From positions 2,882,492-2,946,491 of the forward strand of contig NZ_WUTY02000001.1 of NCBI RefSeq assembly GCF_009828925.2: DNA of 64,000 nucleotides. The letters are read 5' to 3'. The stretch is from Methylicorpusculum oleiharenae. Lineage in GTDB: Bacteria > Pseudomonadota > Gammaproteobacteria > Methylococcales > Methylomonadaceae. Numbering within the stretch: the stretch's first letter is position 1; each line of letters begins with the position of its first letter. The position numbers were made by a program, and so were the translations under genes. The notes beneath the pieces were generated by a model, which ran no database searches, had not been told where the DNA came from, and saw only the letters and a list, made by a program, of their open reading frames with translations. Below are positions 1-9,052 of the stretch, one piece after another.

Positions 1-1908
1 TAATGCCGAGTATTCAAGATCAGGATGGGTTTGTTTATCAGCAAAGCTTGTAAATTTTTTGATGGTGTCCTGCAATGATTGCATGGCTGCCAACGGCGCA
101 GTGCTATTTGCAGCATTGATGGCTTTTCTCAAGGTCTCGGAAAAATCCAGTAAAACTGCTTTTTGGTTATTCGGTGATAGCGGATTATCAAATTGTTTAA
201 GCTGTGTACCCAGGATCATATCCAGTTCTTCAAGCATTGCCAGTTTGTCATCCTGATCCTCGGCCACAAAACTTTTTAAGGTAATGGTTTCATGGACTGA
301 GGGCAGTTTTTCAAGTTTGCCGGCTAGTACCAGCGCCTCGTCAAGGCTGTTGGTGAGTCCGATTAAAGCAAAAGGGGAATCCGTTTTTGATTTAAGTAAT
401 TCTCTAATGGCTTTTACTGACTCGCTGTCAGGGTTTCTTAAATTGATTGGGTTTGAGTCGAATTCAAGGTCCGTCAGAATAAAACAGGAGGCTATAGCCG
501 TCAGCAGCGTTACTATGCGAATCGGTTTGGCATACTTGAACGGAAAAAGGGCCAGATTGGGGTGTAACTGAGATGAGCTGAATGGCTTTACATTTTTTAT
601 CGGCATTACTTTAAATAGAGCGGGCACGATGCTGAGCGATAATGCCAGGCCTATAAACATGCCGCCGCTTGCAATAATGCCTAATTCAGATACGCCGGCA
701 TAATCGGTAGGGATAAAAGCAAGGAATCCTAAGGCGGTGGTCAATGCGCATATGAATAATGAAAAACCGATGTTGTTGATACTGTCGCTGATGGCCAGTT
801 CGTTGGTCATGCCTTCGGCTCTGCATTCCCGGTAACGCAGGCTGATATGGGTGGCGTAATCTACTCCCAGGCCAATATAGAGAACGGCAAACGCCACCGA
901 AATAATATTCAGATGTCCTACCGACACTGTAGCAAAGCCTGCGGTCAGGGCGAGTCCCATGATCAGTGCAATGAAGGTTGCGAACAATAATTTGAAAGAA
1001 CGAAAGCCAAGCCAAAGCACGGTGCATACCAGCATTAAAGAGGCAATGCCAGAAAAAATGGCGCCGTCAGTAACGCTTTCCAGTTCTTCATGTTCTAAAG
1101 CTGTTTCGCCGGTCATGCGAATGGTGACTGCGGGGTATTCGGCCATCAGCTTCAACGAAATTTCATGTGCTGAAGTGAGCGCACTATCGGCAGGCAAAAT
1201 TTCGGAGAAATTCATTCTAGGTTTTGCGATAACCAAAGTGCGCTTGGATTCAGTATTGAGCTTGTTGCCGGCCAGTAAATTCTGCCAGGATAAGTATTGA
1301 GGTTTCTGTTCAATTCTCTGGTATAAGATGTGTTCAATTCCGGAGAGTAAAGGCACCAAATCCATGGGCAGTGTTTCTTTTTTCTCCTCCAGAGCGAGAC
1401 GGATAATCTCAAACAAACCTTTCAGGTTGTAATTTTCAGACAGATGGCCAATAAAAGGTTGAGCGTCAGTCAGCTTTTGGGTCAGTTCTTCCAGTTCGTC
1501 AATGTCCAGAAACAAAAGCGCTTGCTGGCGAAAAAATGGATTGTCGGTTGGGATATAGACAGACTCAAAAAGATTGCCCAGTTGCTTAAGTTGCACTGCC
1601 AGTTTTTCAGCAACCTGGGATGTTTGCTCCGGCGTTTCTCCGTCAACTATCAGTAAAAGAGTTGATGCATCTTTTGGAAAAGCATTTTCTACTCGCTTAC
1701 GATTCACCTGAAAAGGCAAATCAGGTGACAACATATCGGCCGTGTTCGTATAAAAACCGAGATTTTTGGCCGTGTAGAACAGACTTCCTGCGCTAAGCAG
1801 CGTCGTTACTATTAATAATACCCAAGGAAACTGTAAGACCTTTTTTTCCCACCATAAGAGCAGTTTGATGAGTGAGCCAACTAAAAAAGAGTGTTTGGAC
1901 TTTGACAT
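1..1908 (-). CDS. hpnN: Hopanoid-associated RND/MMPL transporter HpnN (3' end outside window)
   Basis: The frame is open from an ATG at 1908 to base 1, giving 636 residues of a family usually near 870, so the C-terminus lies outside the window. A membrane segment lies near residues 25-45, followed by a large periplasmic loop (about 50-260). A block of membrane helices then follows, carrying the MMPL/RND signature GLGVDYATH around D350, and the second periplasmic loop begins after it. HpnN-type pumps move hopanoids from the inner to the outer membrane (established in Rhodopseudomonas). It is the last visible gene of the leftward hopanoid operon, 23 bases after hpnG. The subfamily call rests on motifs plus context. 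Confidence 0.88.
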   Translation of the reverse strand, partial: MSKSKHSFLVGSLIKLLLWWEKKVLQFPWVLLIVTTLLSAGSLFYTAKNLGFYTNTADMLSPDLPFQVNRKRVENAFPKDASTLLLIVDGETPEQTSQVAEKLAVQLKQLGNLFESVYIPTDNPFFRQQALLFLDIDELEELTQKLTDAQPFIGHLSENYNLKGLFEIIRLALEEKKETLPMDLVPLLSGIEHILYQRIEQKPQYLSWQNLLAGNKLNTESKRTLVIAKPRMNFSEILPADSALTSAHEISLKLMAEYPAVTIRMTGETALEHEELESVTDGAIFSGIASLMLVCTVLWLGFRSFKLLFATFIALIMGLALTAGFATVSVGHLNIISVAFAVLYIGLGVDYATHISLRYRECRAEGMTNELAISDSINNIGFSLFICALTTALGFLAFIPTDYAGVSELGIIASGGMFIGLALSLSIVPALFKVMPIKNVKPFSSSQLHPNLALFPFKYAKPIRIVTLLTAIASCFILTDLEFDSNPINLRNPDSESVKAIRELLKSKTDSPFALIGLTNSLDEALVLAGKLEKLPSVHETITLKSFVAEDQDDKLAMLEELDMILGTQLKQFDNPLSPNNQKAVLLDFSETLRKAINAANSTAPLAAMQSLQDTIKKFTSFADKQTHPDLEYSAL

Positions 1909-1931
1909 AGCAAGTAAATAGGCCTGGAGGT

Positions 1932-2648
1932 TTAGTTCGCGCAAAGCGTGAACGTGTTTAATTTTTTGGCCGCTAATTGTAAGGTTTTTCGAGCTGAGCT
2001 GAAATCCTTTCCCAGTCTTATCAGGCTTGGAATTTCATTAGGGTGAGTGATCAAATAGGATAATAGCCGTGTCAATACGACTTCACCTTGCTTATCAATA
2101 GCAAAGCAGATGGCCTTGGGAAGGTCCATCGAAGCGGGGTCGGCGATGGCTCGAACGACCAGGCAGGGCAATTCATGCAGTTTTGCAACTTGGGCTATGG
2201 CGTAGCTTTCCATGTCCAGCGCTTTTGCCTTTGTGTGTTCGGCTATCCTTTTTTTTTCCAGCGCGGCTGAAACGATATGGGCGCTTTCCGCTAACGTACC
2301 GGTTAGATCACAATCCGGATTAACCGTTTGTAAGACAGCTCTGGACTCTTCAAGCCAGGGTGAGTTCAGGAAGATAGGCGGCGAGTTCTCCGATACTAGG
2401 CAGTCAGGGAGGATGAGATCGCCCGGTTTACTGCATTCATCTAATGCCGCAGCACATCCCCAACTCACTAAACACGTTGCTCCGTTACTTATTAATAAAT
2501 TTGCAGTTCTGGCCGCGTTTTCGGGGCCGGTGCCGGACAGGCAGAGGAGTGTCGTTTCATTCAATGAATGACAGCACCCTTTGACCAGTTTTTGGCTGGT
2601 CAGAGTGCTGAGTTCTTCAGGTAGGGCAACGACAATCCCCGTGATCAC
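1932..2648 (-). CDS. hpnG: Hopanoid-associated phosphorylase HpnG
   Basis: This is a nucleoside-phosphorylase-fold protein of 238 residues. HpnG is known to release adenine from adenosylhopane to give ribosylhopane, the second step in making the extended side chain. Visible are the early segment GIVVALPEE, a glycine-rich stretch (SGTGPENAA), and LDMESYAIA, typical of the MTAN/PNP fold. A longer reading frame extends upstream to 2759, but the GTG at 2648 overlaps the stop of shc by four bases (GTGA) and puts the start at the family's usual N-terminus. I therefore chose GTG and tight translational coupling to shc. Confidence 0.88.
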   Translation of the reverse strand: MITGIVVALPEELSTLTSQKLVKGCCHSLNETTLLCLSGTGPENAARTANLLISNGATCLVSWGCAAALDECSKPGDLILPDCLVSENSPPIFLNSPWLEESRAVLQTVNPDCDLTGTLAESAHIVSAALEKKRIAEHTKAKALDMESYAIAQVAKLHELPCLVVRAIADPASMDLPKAICFAIDKQGEVVLTRLLSYLITHPNEIPSLIRLGKDFSSARKTLQLAAKKLNTFTLCAN

Positions 2649-4600
2649 GAATGGCCGACCGCATTGCGGTACTTGGCAAGCGCCCAAAGCGGGAAGAACT
2701 TGTCGTAACCGTGGTATTTCAGATAGAAAACTCTGGGGAAACCAGGTGCTGTATAGCATTTGTCATTCCAGCTACCGTCAGTCAGTTGAGTTCTCAACAG
2801 AAAATCAACGCCGTTTTTAACAGCCTGGCTTTTAGCTTCACCTGCAGCAATCAGACCCATCACGGCCCAGGCAGTTTGAAACGCCGTGCTGAATCGATAT
2901 TGACCTCTGAGTTGATCATCGTGGTAACTGAAGTTGTCTTCACCCCAACCGCCATCTTCCCGCTGAACACTTTTTAACCATTGTGCTGCGCGGGTATACA
3001 TTGGGTCTGATTTATCTACCCGGGTTTGTTCAAGACCTATCAATACTGACCAGGTGCCGTAAATGTAATTGGTGCCCCAACGTCCAAACCAGGAACCGTC
3101 GGCTTCCTGTTCGCTTCGGATGTAATTGATGGTGCGCTCCAGGGCCGGGAGGTATTCGTCATGGTCTTTGCACACTTTGGCCATTAACATGGCGCAACGT
3201 GCGCTGACATCAACCGTCGGAGGATCCAGTAAAGCACCGTGATCGGCAAACGGAATTTCGTTCAGATATTCGTAATTATTGTCGACATCAAAAGCCCCAT
3301 AACCACCATTTTTAGACTGCATGCCTACAATCCAGCGAGTCGCTCTATGAATGGATTCATCTAGTCCCGGAAGATTGGAGTCCGCCATTGCAAAACCCAC
3401 TAGACCGGTATCGTCAACATCGGGGTAATGCGGGTTGGCATATTGAAAAGCCCAGCCGCCGCCTTCCAGGTTGGGTTGGGTGATCCGCCAGTCGCCGGGC
3501 TCGTCTTTAAGCTGTTTGCTTTTTAGCCAGTCATAGGCGCGTGTCAAGGTTTCTTTGTTTTTGACCTTGTCGGTTTCTTGCAAAGCGAGTGCCACCAGGC
3601 CCGTATCCCATACCGGCGATAAACAGGGCTGACAGTAGGCATAATCTTCTTTGATAACCATCAGTTTATCGATGGCTTTTCTCGCAGTGACAAGCAATTC
3701 ATGTTCTTTTGGCATGCCAAGCAAAAGCATGGCCTCATAAGCGGCAGCCATGGCTGGATATATCGCGCCTAAGCCATCTTCGCCATTCAATCGTTCAATA
3801 AACCAATCTTTTGCTTTGGCTATCGCCTTGTCCCGCACACGTTTGGGTATTAACGGATTGGTTATCCGGCCTAATTTATCGAGCCCTAGAAAAATCTTGT
3901 TCAATAATGTTCTTTCCGGGAAATAATGTTTTTCCAGGTCGGGATGGACAACGAACAGTTCCAAAACATCGATTTTCTTTGGGTTCTGGGCTGTCGCTTT
4001 TAATGTGCAAAGAATGAACAAAGGAACCATGACTGTTCTGGACCAGTATGAGACCTTGTCTAAATGGAAGGGAAACCATTTGGGCAGTAACATGATTTCA
4101 ACCGGTATGTAAGGTACACCGCGCCAGGGAATTTGCTCGAACATGGCCAAGGCAATCCGGGTAAAAACATTGGCTCTCGCGGCTCCGCCTTGGCTGAGAA
4201 TATAGTTTTTCAGCTTGATCATATGCGGAGCTTCAGGCGAGTCGCCGGCCAGTTTTAAAGCGTAATAGGTTTTGACGCTGCAGCTGATATCGCCAGGACC
4301 CCCGGTAAACAGGGGATAGCTGCCGTCTTCGGACTGTCGTGATCTTAAGTAATTGGCAACCTTGGCTTGCAGAGGCTCATCTATTTCACCCAGATAATTC
4401 ATAAACAGGATGAATTCTGATGGAATCGTGCAGTCCGCTTCCAATTCGAAGACCCAATGACCATCGGGTTGTTGCAGGTTCAATAAAAAGCTTTCCGCCT
4501 TACTTATGGCTCTATTAAGGTCATTAGGACGGCCGATAATGGCCGTAGCGGTGCTGGGCAGATCATAGGTATTAATCTCTGTATGTGCGTCGGTAAACAT
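2645..4600 (-). CDS. shc: Squalene-hopene cyclase
   Basis: This 651-residue protein is a class II triterpene cyclase that folds squalene into hopene/diplopterol at the cytoplasmic membrane. The catalytic acid motif DVDD is at residues 394-397, and several QW-type repeats are visible (for example QSEDGSYP, QSKNGGYGAF, QREDGGWGE). The length is normal for the family. An AGGAA ribosome-binding site precedes the ATG. It sits 9 bases after the squalene synthase gene and overlaps hpnG by 4 bases, so synthesis of squalene, its cyclisation and side-chain processing are transcribed together. Confidence 0.97.
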   Translation of the reverse strand: MFTDAHTEINTYDLPSTATAIIGRPNDLNRAISKAESFLLNLQQPDGHWVFELEADCTIPSEFILFMNYLGEIDEPLQAKVANYLRSRQSEDGSYPLFTGGPGDISCSVKTYYALKLAGDSPEAPHMIKLKNYILSQGGAARANVFTRIALAMFEQIPWRGVPYIPVEIMLLPKWFPFHLDKVSYWSRTVMVPLFILCTLKATAQNPKKIDVLELFVVHPDLEKHYFPERTLLNKIFLGLDKLGRITNPLIPKRVRDKAIAKAKDWFIERLNGEDGLGAIYPAMAAAYEAMLLLGMPKEHELLVTARKAIDKLMVIKEDYAYCQPCLSPVWDTGLVALALQETDKVKNKETLTRAYDWLKSKQLKDEPGDWRITQPNLEGGGWAFQYANPHYPDVDDTGLVGFAMADSNLPGLDESIHRATRWIVGMQSKNGGYGAFDVDNNYEYLNEIPFADHGALLDPPTVDVSARCAMLMAKVCKDHDEYLPALERTINYIRSEQEADGSWFGRWGTNYIYGTWSVLIGLEQTRVDKSDPMYTRAAQWLKSVQREDGGWGEDNFSYHDDQLRGQYRFSTAFQTAWAVMGLIAAGEAKSQAVKNGVDFLLRTQLTDGSWNDKCYTAPGFPRVFYLKYHGYDKFFPLWALAKYRNAVGHS

Positions 4601-4609
4601 AATATTTCC

Positions 4610-5710
4610 TTAAAGTGCTGACTTAGCTTTCAGGGATTGTGGAGAATAAGTCCAGCCGGGCGTTTTCAGCGGCCGGCTTGAAACGTTAAATAACAGCGAT
4701 AAAAATGTGTTGCTGCGAACAGCAAGGCGCGTAGTGAAAATTGTCGCCTTGACGCTGTTCCGGGTAATTTTGACTTGACTGGAGTCAGTGAAATACAGGT
4801 GTTGCTTGATTTTTCTCAAGGTGAGCACTGCCATGCCTAACGCCAGCAAGCAAAAGTTACGTATGCCTGTTTCATGGCTAGGAATCAATAATGTGAAATT
4901 TAGCGCGTTTTGCAAGTGGCTTTGGGCAATACTGATCAATCGTTCCAAACCGAGCTGGAAATTTTTGTCATTCGTTGCAGCAGTTAAATCCGACAGCTGA
5001 TAACCCGTCTCGGTAAAAATATCCTGAGGCAGCCAGCAGACTTCGCGGGACGCATCATCCCAGATATCTTTCAAAATATTGGTCATTTGCAGTCCTTGCC
5101 CAAACGACACGGACAGTTTTAGTAGTTCTTTTTCATGGGTTGCGATTTCCGGCGAGTAGTGACAAAACAGCTTGGCCAACATTTCACCAACGCATCCGGC
5201 GACGTAGTAACAATAAGAGTCCATGTCCGCCAAGGTGCTTAATCCCATTTTTAGGTTTTGCGCCTGAAAAACCGGCATCCCTTTAGCCATGGTTTCAACG
5301 CAGCTTGCCAGCGCATCAATCTGATGCGGACTGAAACTGTGGGTGATGGCTATCACGCGGGGAATTTGTTCAATAAGGAGGTGTTCGGCGGGAATGGTCT
5401 GGCTGGATAATAACGGACCTAATTCTTGTGCAAATGCTTCCGCTTGCCGGCCTGATTTTGTGACAGTAATAAATTCGGAGCAAAAGTATTCTTTTTGAGT
5501 GGGTGAAAGTGAAACTTCATCTTCAATCGTATCGACTATACGGCACAGAAGATAAGCATTGGCCACGGCATCCTTTAAACCGGAAGGCAATTCAGGAATT
5601 GTCAATGCAAATGTACGAGACACATCTTGCAGCAAATAGGCTTGAAAATCATCATCGGATAGATGATCAAGCATAATTTTGGTATCTGAAGATGGAGAGT
5701 TTTCGCTCAT
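4610..5710 (-). CDS. Squalene synthase (squalene/phytoene synthase family)
   Basis: This 366-residue all-alpha prenyl-transfer enzyme condenses two farnesyl diphosphates to squalene. The first aspartate-rich motif DTIED is at residues 60-64 and the second, NILKDIWDD, at 211-219. The N-terminal LLQDVSRTFALTIPEL region looks like the one-enzyme, eukaryotic-type squalene synthase rather than the HpnC/HpnD pair used by many bacteria. No hpnC, hpnD or hpnE is visible in the window, which agrees. It is the first gene of the leftward hopanoid operon. A hydrophobic C-terminal anchor is not obvious. Confidence 0.88.
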   Translation of the reverse strand: MSENSPSSDTKIMLDHLSDDDFQAYLLQDVSRTFALTIPELPSGLKDAVANAYLLCRIVDTIEDEVSLSPTQKEYFCSEFITVTKSGRQAEAFAQELGPLLSSQTIPAEHLLIEQIPRVIAITHSFSPHQIDALASCVETMAKGMPVFQAQNLKMGLSTLADMDSYCYYVAGCVGEMLAKLFCHYSPEIATHEKELLKLSVSFGQGLQMTNILKDIWDDASREVCWLPQDIFTETGYQLSDLTAATNDKNFQLGLERLISIAQSHLQNALNFTLLIPSHETGIRNFCLLALGMAVLTLRKIKQHLYFTDSSQVKITRNSVKATIFTTRLAVRSNTFLSLLFNVSSRPLKTPGWTYSPQSLKAKSAL

Positions 5711-6188
5711 TTCTAATCTGTGTTTGGTCCGGGTTAAAACGCTTCTTTAAAACAATGATAGACTTTTTGTTGGTATTTTGCAAAGTAATGTTGTTTTCTA
5801 GCCAAGAGTGAGTATTTTCGCGCGGTTAAGCGCTTATGCTCTGGTAAACGTGGGGTAGCTCTTAACAAAGCGTTGTATTTTGGTGAAATGGCAACAAATA
5901 CGATTTTTTGTTGTTTATCCCGCATAAATTTGTGCTAAAACTGGAGTCTTTCCAAAAAAGATAGTATTCTAGTGGGTAATGGTTAAGCTCCCGTAATACA
6001 AGGTTAGGCTGTTTTTAAAACGAATTTTGACAGTTTCCTAATCGATTTTTACTACATCTGGATTCAAAGGATAGGGTGTTGTTGTTTTACAACATTCTGG
6101 AGTGTGATCGCTTTTTTTGGGGTAACTTTTACGAATGTTATTAAGGTTATCCGGATTTATTTTTTACCGTATTATGGAGGGTGTTCTC
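5711..6188. other. Divergent intergenic region of the hopanoid locus
   Basis: This stretch of about 480 bases separates the leftward squalene synthase operon from rightward hpnH, so promoters for both directions should lie here. It is AT-rich. A 63-codon open frame on the minus strand (5734-5925) has no ribosome-binding site and no recognisable domain, and I treat it as chance. I could not assign a convincing -35/-10 pair or operator by eye. Confidence 0.5.
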
Positions 6189-7295
6189 GTGGGTGTTCCT
6201 TTACGTCAACAATTGGCAGTAGGCAGTTATTTATTAAAGCAAAAAATTAAAGGAGTAAAAAAATATCCTTTGGTTCTTATGTTGGAGCCACTTTTTCGAT
6301 GCAACCTTGCATGCTCCGGCTGCGGAAAAATTGATTATCCGGATGATATTCTCGACAAGCGCCTGACGGTCGAAGAGTGTTTGCAAGCAGTGGACGAGTG
6401 CGGGGCACCGATGGTTTCAATTCCCGGTGGAGAGCCTTTGCTTCACAAAGATATGCCGAAAATTGTTGAAGGCATCGTTGCAAGAAAGAAATTTGTCTAT
6501 CTTTGCACTAACGCGTTACTTCTCAAAAAGCGCATTGGTGATTATACGCCGTCACCTTATCTTACTTTTTCCGTTCATTTGGACGGCAATCAGGAAAGGC
6601 ATGATGCTTCTGTATGTCAGGATGGAGTCTTTGAAAGAGCCGTTGAAGCCATCAAGCTAGCGCTTGATAAAGGATTCAGAGTCACTGTTAACTGTACATT
6701 ATTTCAGGGAGAGAATGCGCCTGAAGTGGCCGAGTTCCTTGATTATGCAATGGAGCTAGGGGTTGAAGGCATTACTATTGCTCCCGGTTTCAGCTATGAA
6801 AGGGCTCCCAGACAGGATGTATTTATTAAAGGTAAGGATGTTAAAGAACTGTTTCGCGGTATATTCAAGATTGGCAAAAACCGTAAATGGAAATTGAATC
6901 ATTCTTCGCTGTATCTGGATTTTTTGGCGGGCAACCAGAGCTATGACTGTACGCCATGGGGTAACCCAACGCGAAACGTATTTGGCTGGCAGAAGCCTTG
7001 CTATTTACTTTCTGACGAAGGCTATGCCGATAGTTTCAAAGACCTTCTTGAAGAAACACCTTGGGAAAAATACGGTACAGTCAATAATCCTAAATGTGCC
7101 AATTGTATGGCGCATTGCGGCTACGAAGCCACGGCTGTTGAAGACATGCTGAAACACCCTATAAAAGCCCTGTTGACTTCTGTTAGAGGGCCTAAAACAG
7201 AGGGTGAAATGGCTCCTGAAAAAGCCCCGGTTTATGATGATGGTGACAGATCATTGCCCAATATTGCAGGGATTCCCGTCAGAACAGAAGTTTAA
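6189..7295 (+). CDS. hpnH: Adenosyl-hopene synthase HpnH (radical SAM)
   Basis: This radical SAM enzyme is known to couple hopene to a 5'-deoxyadenosyl group, the first step of C35 hopanoid side-chain synthesis. The 4Fe-4S cysteines form CxxxCxxC at residues 38, 42 and 45 (RCNLACSGC), followed by the GGEP motif. A C-terminal cysteine group (CANCMAHCGY) is present. The frame opens at 6135, but the GTG at 6189 has a GGAGG eight bases upstream and starts the protein where the family normally begins (VGVPLRQQ), so I use it, giving 368 residues. It heads the rightward arm of the hopanoid locus. Confidence 0.94.
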   Translation: MGVPLRQQLAVGSYLLKQKIKGVKKYPLVLMLEPLFRCNLACSGCGKIDYPDDILDKRLTVEECLQAVDECGAPMVSIPGGEPLLHKDMPKIVEGIVARKKFVYLCTNALLLKKRIGDYTPSPYLTFSVHLDGNQERHDASVCQDGVFERAVEAIKLALDKGFRVTVNCTLFQGENAPEVAEFLDYAMELGVEGITIAPGFSYERAPRQDVFIKGKDVKELFRGIFKIGKNRKWKLNHSSLYLDFLAGNQSYDCTPWGNPTRNVFGWQKPCYLLSDEGYADSFKDLLEETPWEKYGTVNNPKCANCMAHCGYEATAVEDMLKHPIKALLTSVRGPKTEGEMAPEKAPVYDDGDRSLPNIAGIPVRTEV

Positions 7296-7308
7296 GCTGA
7301 ATCGGCAG

Positions 7309-7351
7309 GGTCAAAACACTGCCTCTGCCTGATTCGACTTTGTAGTTTTTT
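7309..7351 (+). terminator. Possible terminator after hpnH
   Basis: GAATCGGCAG (7309-7318) pairs, with one bulged base, with CTGCCTGATTC (7325-7335). A run of six T follows at 7346-7351. The gap between stem and T-run makes it a weak call; it may attenuate rather than stop transcription into the next gene. Confidence 0.35.
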
Positions 7352-7453
7352 CAAGCCCGACATATTAGCAGGGAAGCGAGTAAACCAGTCACGCTGAATC
7401 AATTACAATGGTTCAAAGCATGTATCTGCATGCAATCACAAATGGAGATTTCA

Positions 7454-8071
7454 ATGCAACAATTTTATAAGCGAATATCTTCTGCACTATTAATAGGTAT
7501 ATTGAGCTTTCAGTCCTGGTCGGTTTTGGCATCCGAAGCTGAAAGTGCACGAGTCATTGTCGAAACTTTTCAGCTCGCTCTGATAGAGACAATGAAACAA
7601 GGCAAAGAGTTAGGTTATGAAGGCCGATTCAATAAATTGGCGGAACCGGTCAAGTTGAGTCATGATCTGACCAAAATAGCCCGTATTGTGGTGGGGCGTG
7701 AGTGGGAAAATTTAACAGCTGAACAGCAGACGCAATTAGTTGACGTATTCAGTAAGTTAAGTATTTCTTCTTATGCCCATAATTTTAAAGATTTTGATGG
7801 GGAATCGTTTGTATTTGATTCTGAAGAGCAAACTGCCCGAGGCGGAGTGATCATCCACACAACATTAATTATTCCGAATGACAAAAACGTCAAATTCGAT
7901 TATATGTTGAAAAAAAAGGGAAATAGCTGGAAGATAATCAACATCATCGCTAACGGCGTAAGTGATTTGGCTTTAAAACGGTCCGAGTACACCAGTATCC
8001 TCAAGAGAGAAGGTTTTGACCCGCTAATAACCAAGATAAACGAAAAAATCGATAATTATTCTAAGCAATAG
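7454..8071 (+). CDS. hpnM: HpnM / MlaC-like periplasmic lipid-transport protein
   Basis: This secreted protein of 205 residues belongs to the Ttg2D/MlaC family, whose hopanoid-locus members are called HpnM. MlaC shuttles phospholipids between the outer-membrane MlaA complex and the inner-membrane MlaFEDB complex. A signal peptide is visible (ISSALLIGILSFQSWSVLAS), followed by a helical domain and the family's IVVGREWENLTAEQQTQ segment. The frame opens at 7430, but GGAG at 7444-7447 sits six bases before the ATG at 7454, which I take as the start. It lies 8 bases before an MlaA-like gene, so the two envelope lipid-transport partners are co-transcribed beside the hopanoid genes. Confidence 0.85.
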   Translation: MQQFYKRISSALLIGILSFQSWSVLASEAESARVIVETFQLALIETMKQGKELGYEGRFNKLAEPVKLSHDLTKIARIVVGREWENLTAEQQTQLVDVFSKLSISSYAHNFKDFDGESFVFDSEEQTARGGVIIHTTLIIPNDKNVKFDYMLKKKGNSWKIINIIANGVSDLALKRSEYTSILKREGFDPLITKINEKIDNYSKQ

Positions 8072-8079
8072 GTTTTCTG

Positions 8080-8994
8080 ATGAAAAAGTTTGGGCACGGC
8101 ATAAATCAGCGAGTAGTTAACCAATTTGCTGCATTGATTTTTGTTGGGGTAGGTCTTTTGATTCATGGTTGCGCCTCCACTCCAACAGAAAATCAGGCGG
8201 ATTCGTCTGCTCAAATTGATCCTTACGAGGATTTCAACCGTACCATTTACGACTTTAATAGTCAGGTCGATAAATATGTTGCTGCGCCTGTATCTGATGG
8301 CTACAAATATATAACCCCTGGGATAGTGCAAACAGGCATTACTAATTTTTTCGATAATCTGAAAGGCATCAATACCGTTATCAACGATTTATTGCAGGCT
8401 AAGTTTGAGCAAGGCGCTCAGGATACAGGCCGGTTTCTGCTTAATTCTACGTTAGGAGTCGGCGGATTGTTAGATGTTGCAAAGGACGCAGGTTTGGAGC
8501 AAAACGAAGAGGATTTTGAACAAACTTTAGCGGTGTGGGGTGTGCCTGAGGGTGCCTATCTGGTATTGCCATTGATGGGGCCATCAACTACTCGGGGTAT
8601 TCCCGGCGCCGTATTCGACGCAGCGGCTAATCCTGCAACTTATGTCGGCTATCCGGTTCAGCTGCTATCGGTCATAAACTCCCGCGCCAATGCGGATGGG
8701 GCTATAAAATTTGTCGATGAAGCCTCGCTTGATTCCTATGTGTTTACCCGTGAATCTTTTTTGCAATGGCGCAAGTTCATGGCGACTGATGGCGCTTCCG
8801 GGGTTGCTGATGATGATTTGCTGGGTGAAGACGATGATTTTCTGGATGAGGGTCTTTCCGGTGACGAAGCCAAGCTCAATGGGGAAAAGGAAAAACCGTC
8901 TTCTGTCGAGCCCAAACCAAAAGAACTGACACCCGTCATCAGCGGTTCCAGTGATTCTGTTCTTTCACAAGGCAACACAGCAGAAACAAAATAA
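8080..8994 (+). CDS. mlaA: MlaA/VacJ-like outer-membrane lipoprotein
   Basis: This lipoprotein has 304 residues with lipobox LIHGC (acylated cysteine C31). The family's DPYEDFNRTIYDFN segment follows, then the ring-forming helices and LPLMGPSTTRG. MlaA is known to pull mislocalised phospholipids from the outer leaflet of the outer membrane and pass them to MlaC. The last 70 or so residues are acidic and then Lys/Pro/Ser-rich, an extension beyond the core domain. The pairing with an HpnM/MlaC-like gene and hpnH suggests a link between hopanoid and phospholipid traffic; that link is inference. Confidence 0.9.
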   Translation: MKKFGHGINQRVVNQFAALIFVGVGLLIHGCASTPTENQADSSAQIDPYEDFNRTIYDFNSQVDKYVAAPVSDGYKYITPGIVQTGITNFFDNLKGINTVINDLLQAKFEQGAQDTGRFLLNSTLGVGGLLDVAKDAGLEQNEEDFEQTLAVWGVPEGAYLVLPLMGPSTTRGIPGAVFDAAANPATYVGYPVQLLSVINSRANADGAIKFVDEASLDSYVFTRESFLQWRKFMATDGASGVADDDLLGEDDDFLDEGLSGDEAKLNGEKEKPSSVEPKPKELTPVISGSSDSVLSQGNTAETK

Positions 8995-9003
8995 TCAGTT
9001 GCA

Positions 9004-9045
9004 GGGCTAGGGAAAGTGTAAATAAGTACCGACTTTCCCTCAGCC
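9004..9045. terminator. Bidirectional hairpin between mlaA and apt
   Basis: GGCTAGGGAAAGT pairs with ACTTTCCCTCAGCC around a 14-base loop, in the 58-base gap between two convergent genes. There is no long T-run, but position and stem strength fit a shared terminator. Confidence 0.55.
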
Positions 9046-9052
9046 AAGATGC

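Noticed and set aside
2649-2759. N-terminal extension of hpnG to the ATG at 2759
   Set aside because: It lies wholly inside shc in another frame; the GTG at 2648 with GTGA overlap fits the family start.
5734-5925. 63-codon open frame upstream of the squalene synthase gene
   Set aside because: No ribosome-binding site, odd composition, and it fills the divergent promoter region; likely chance.
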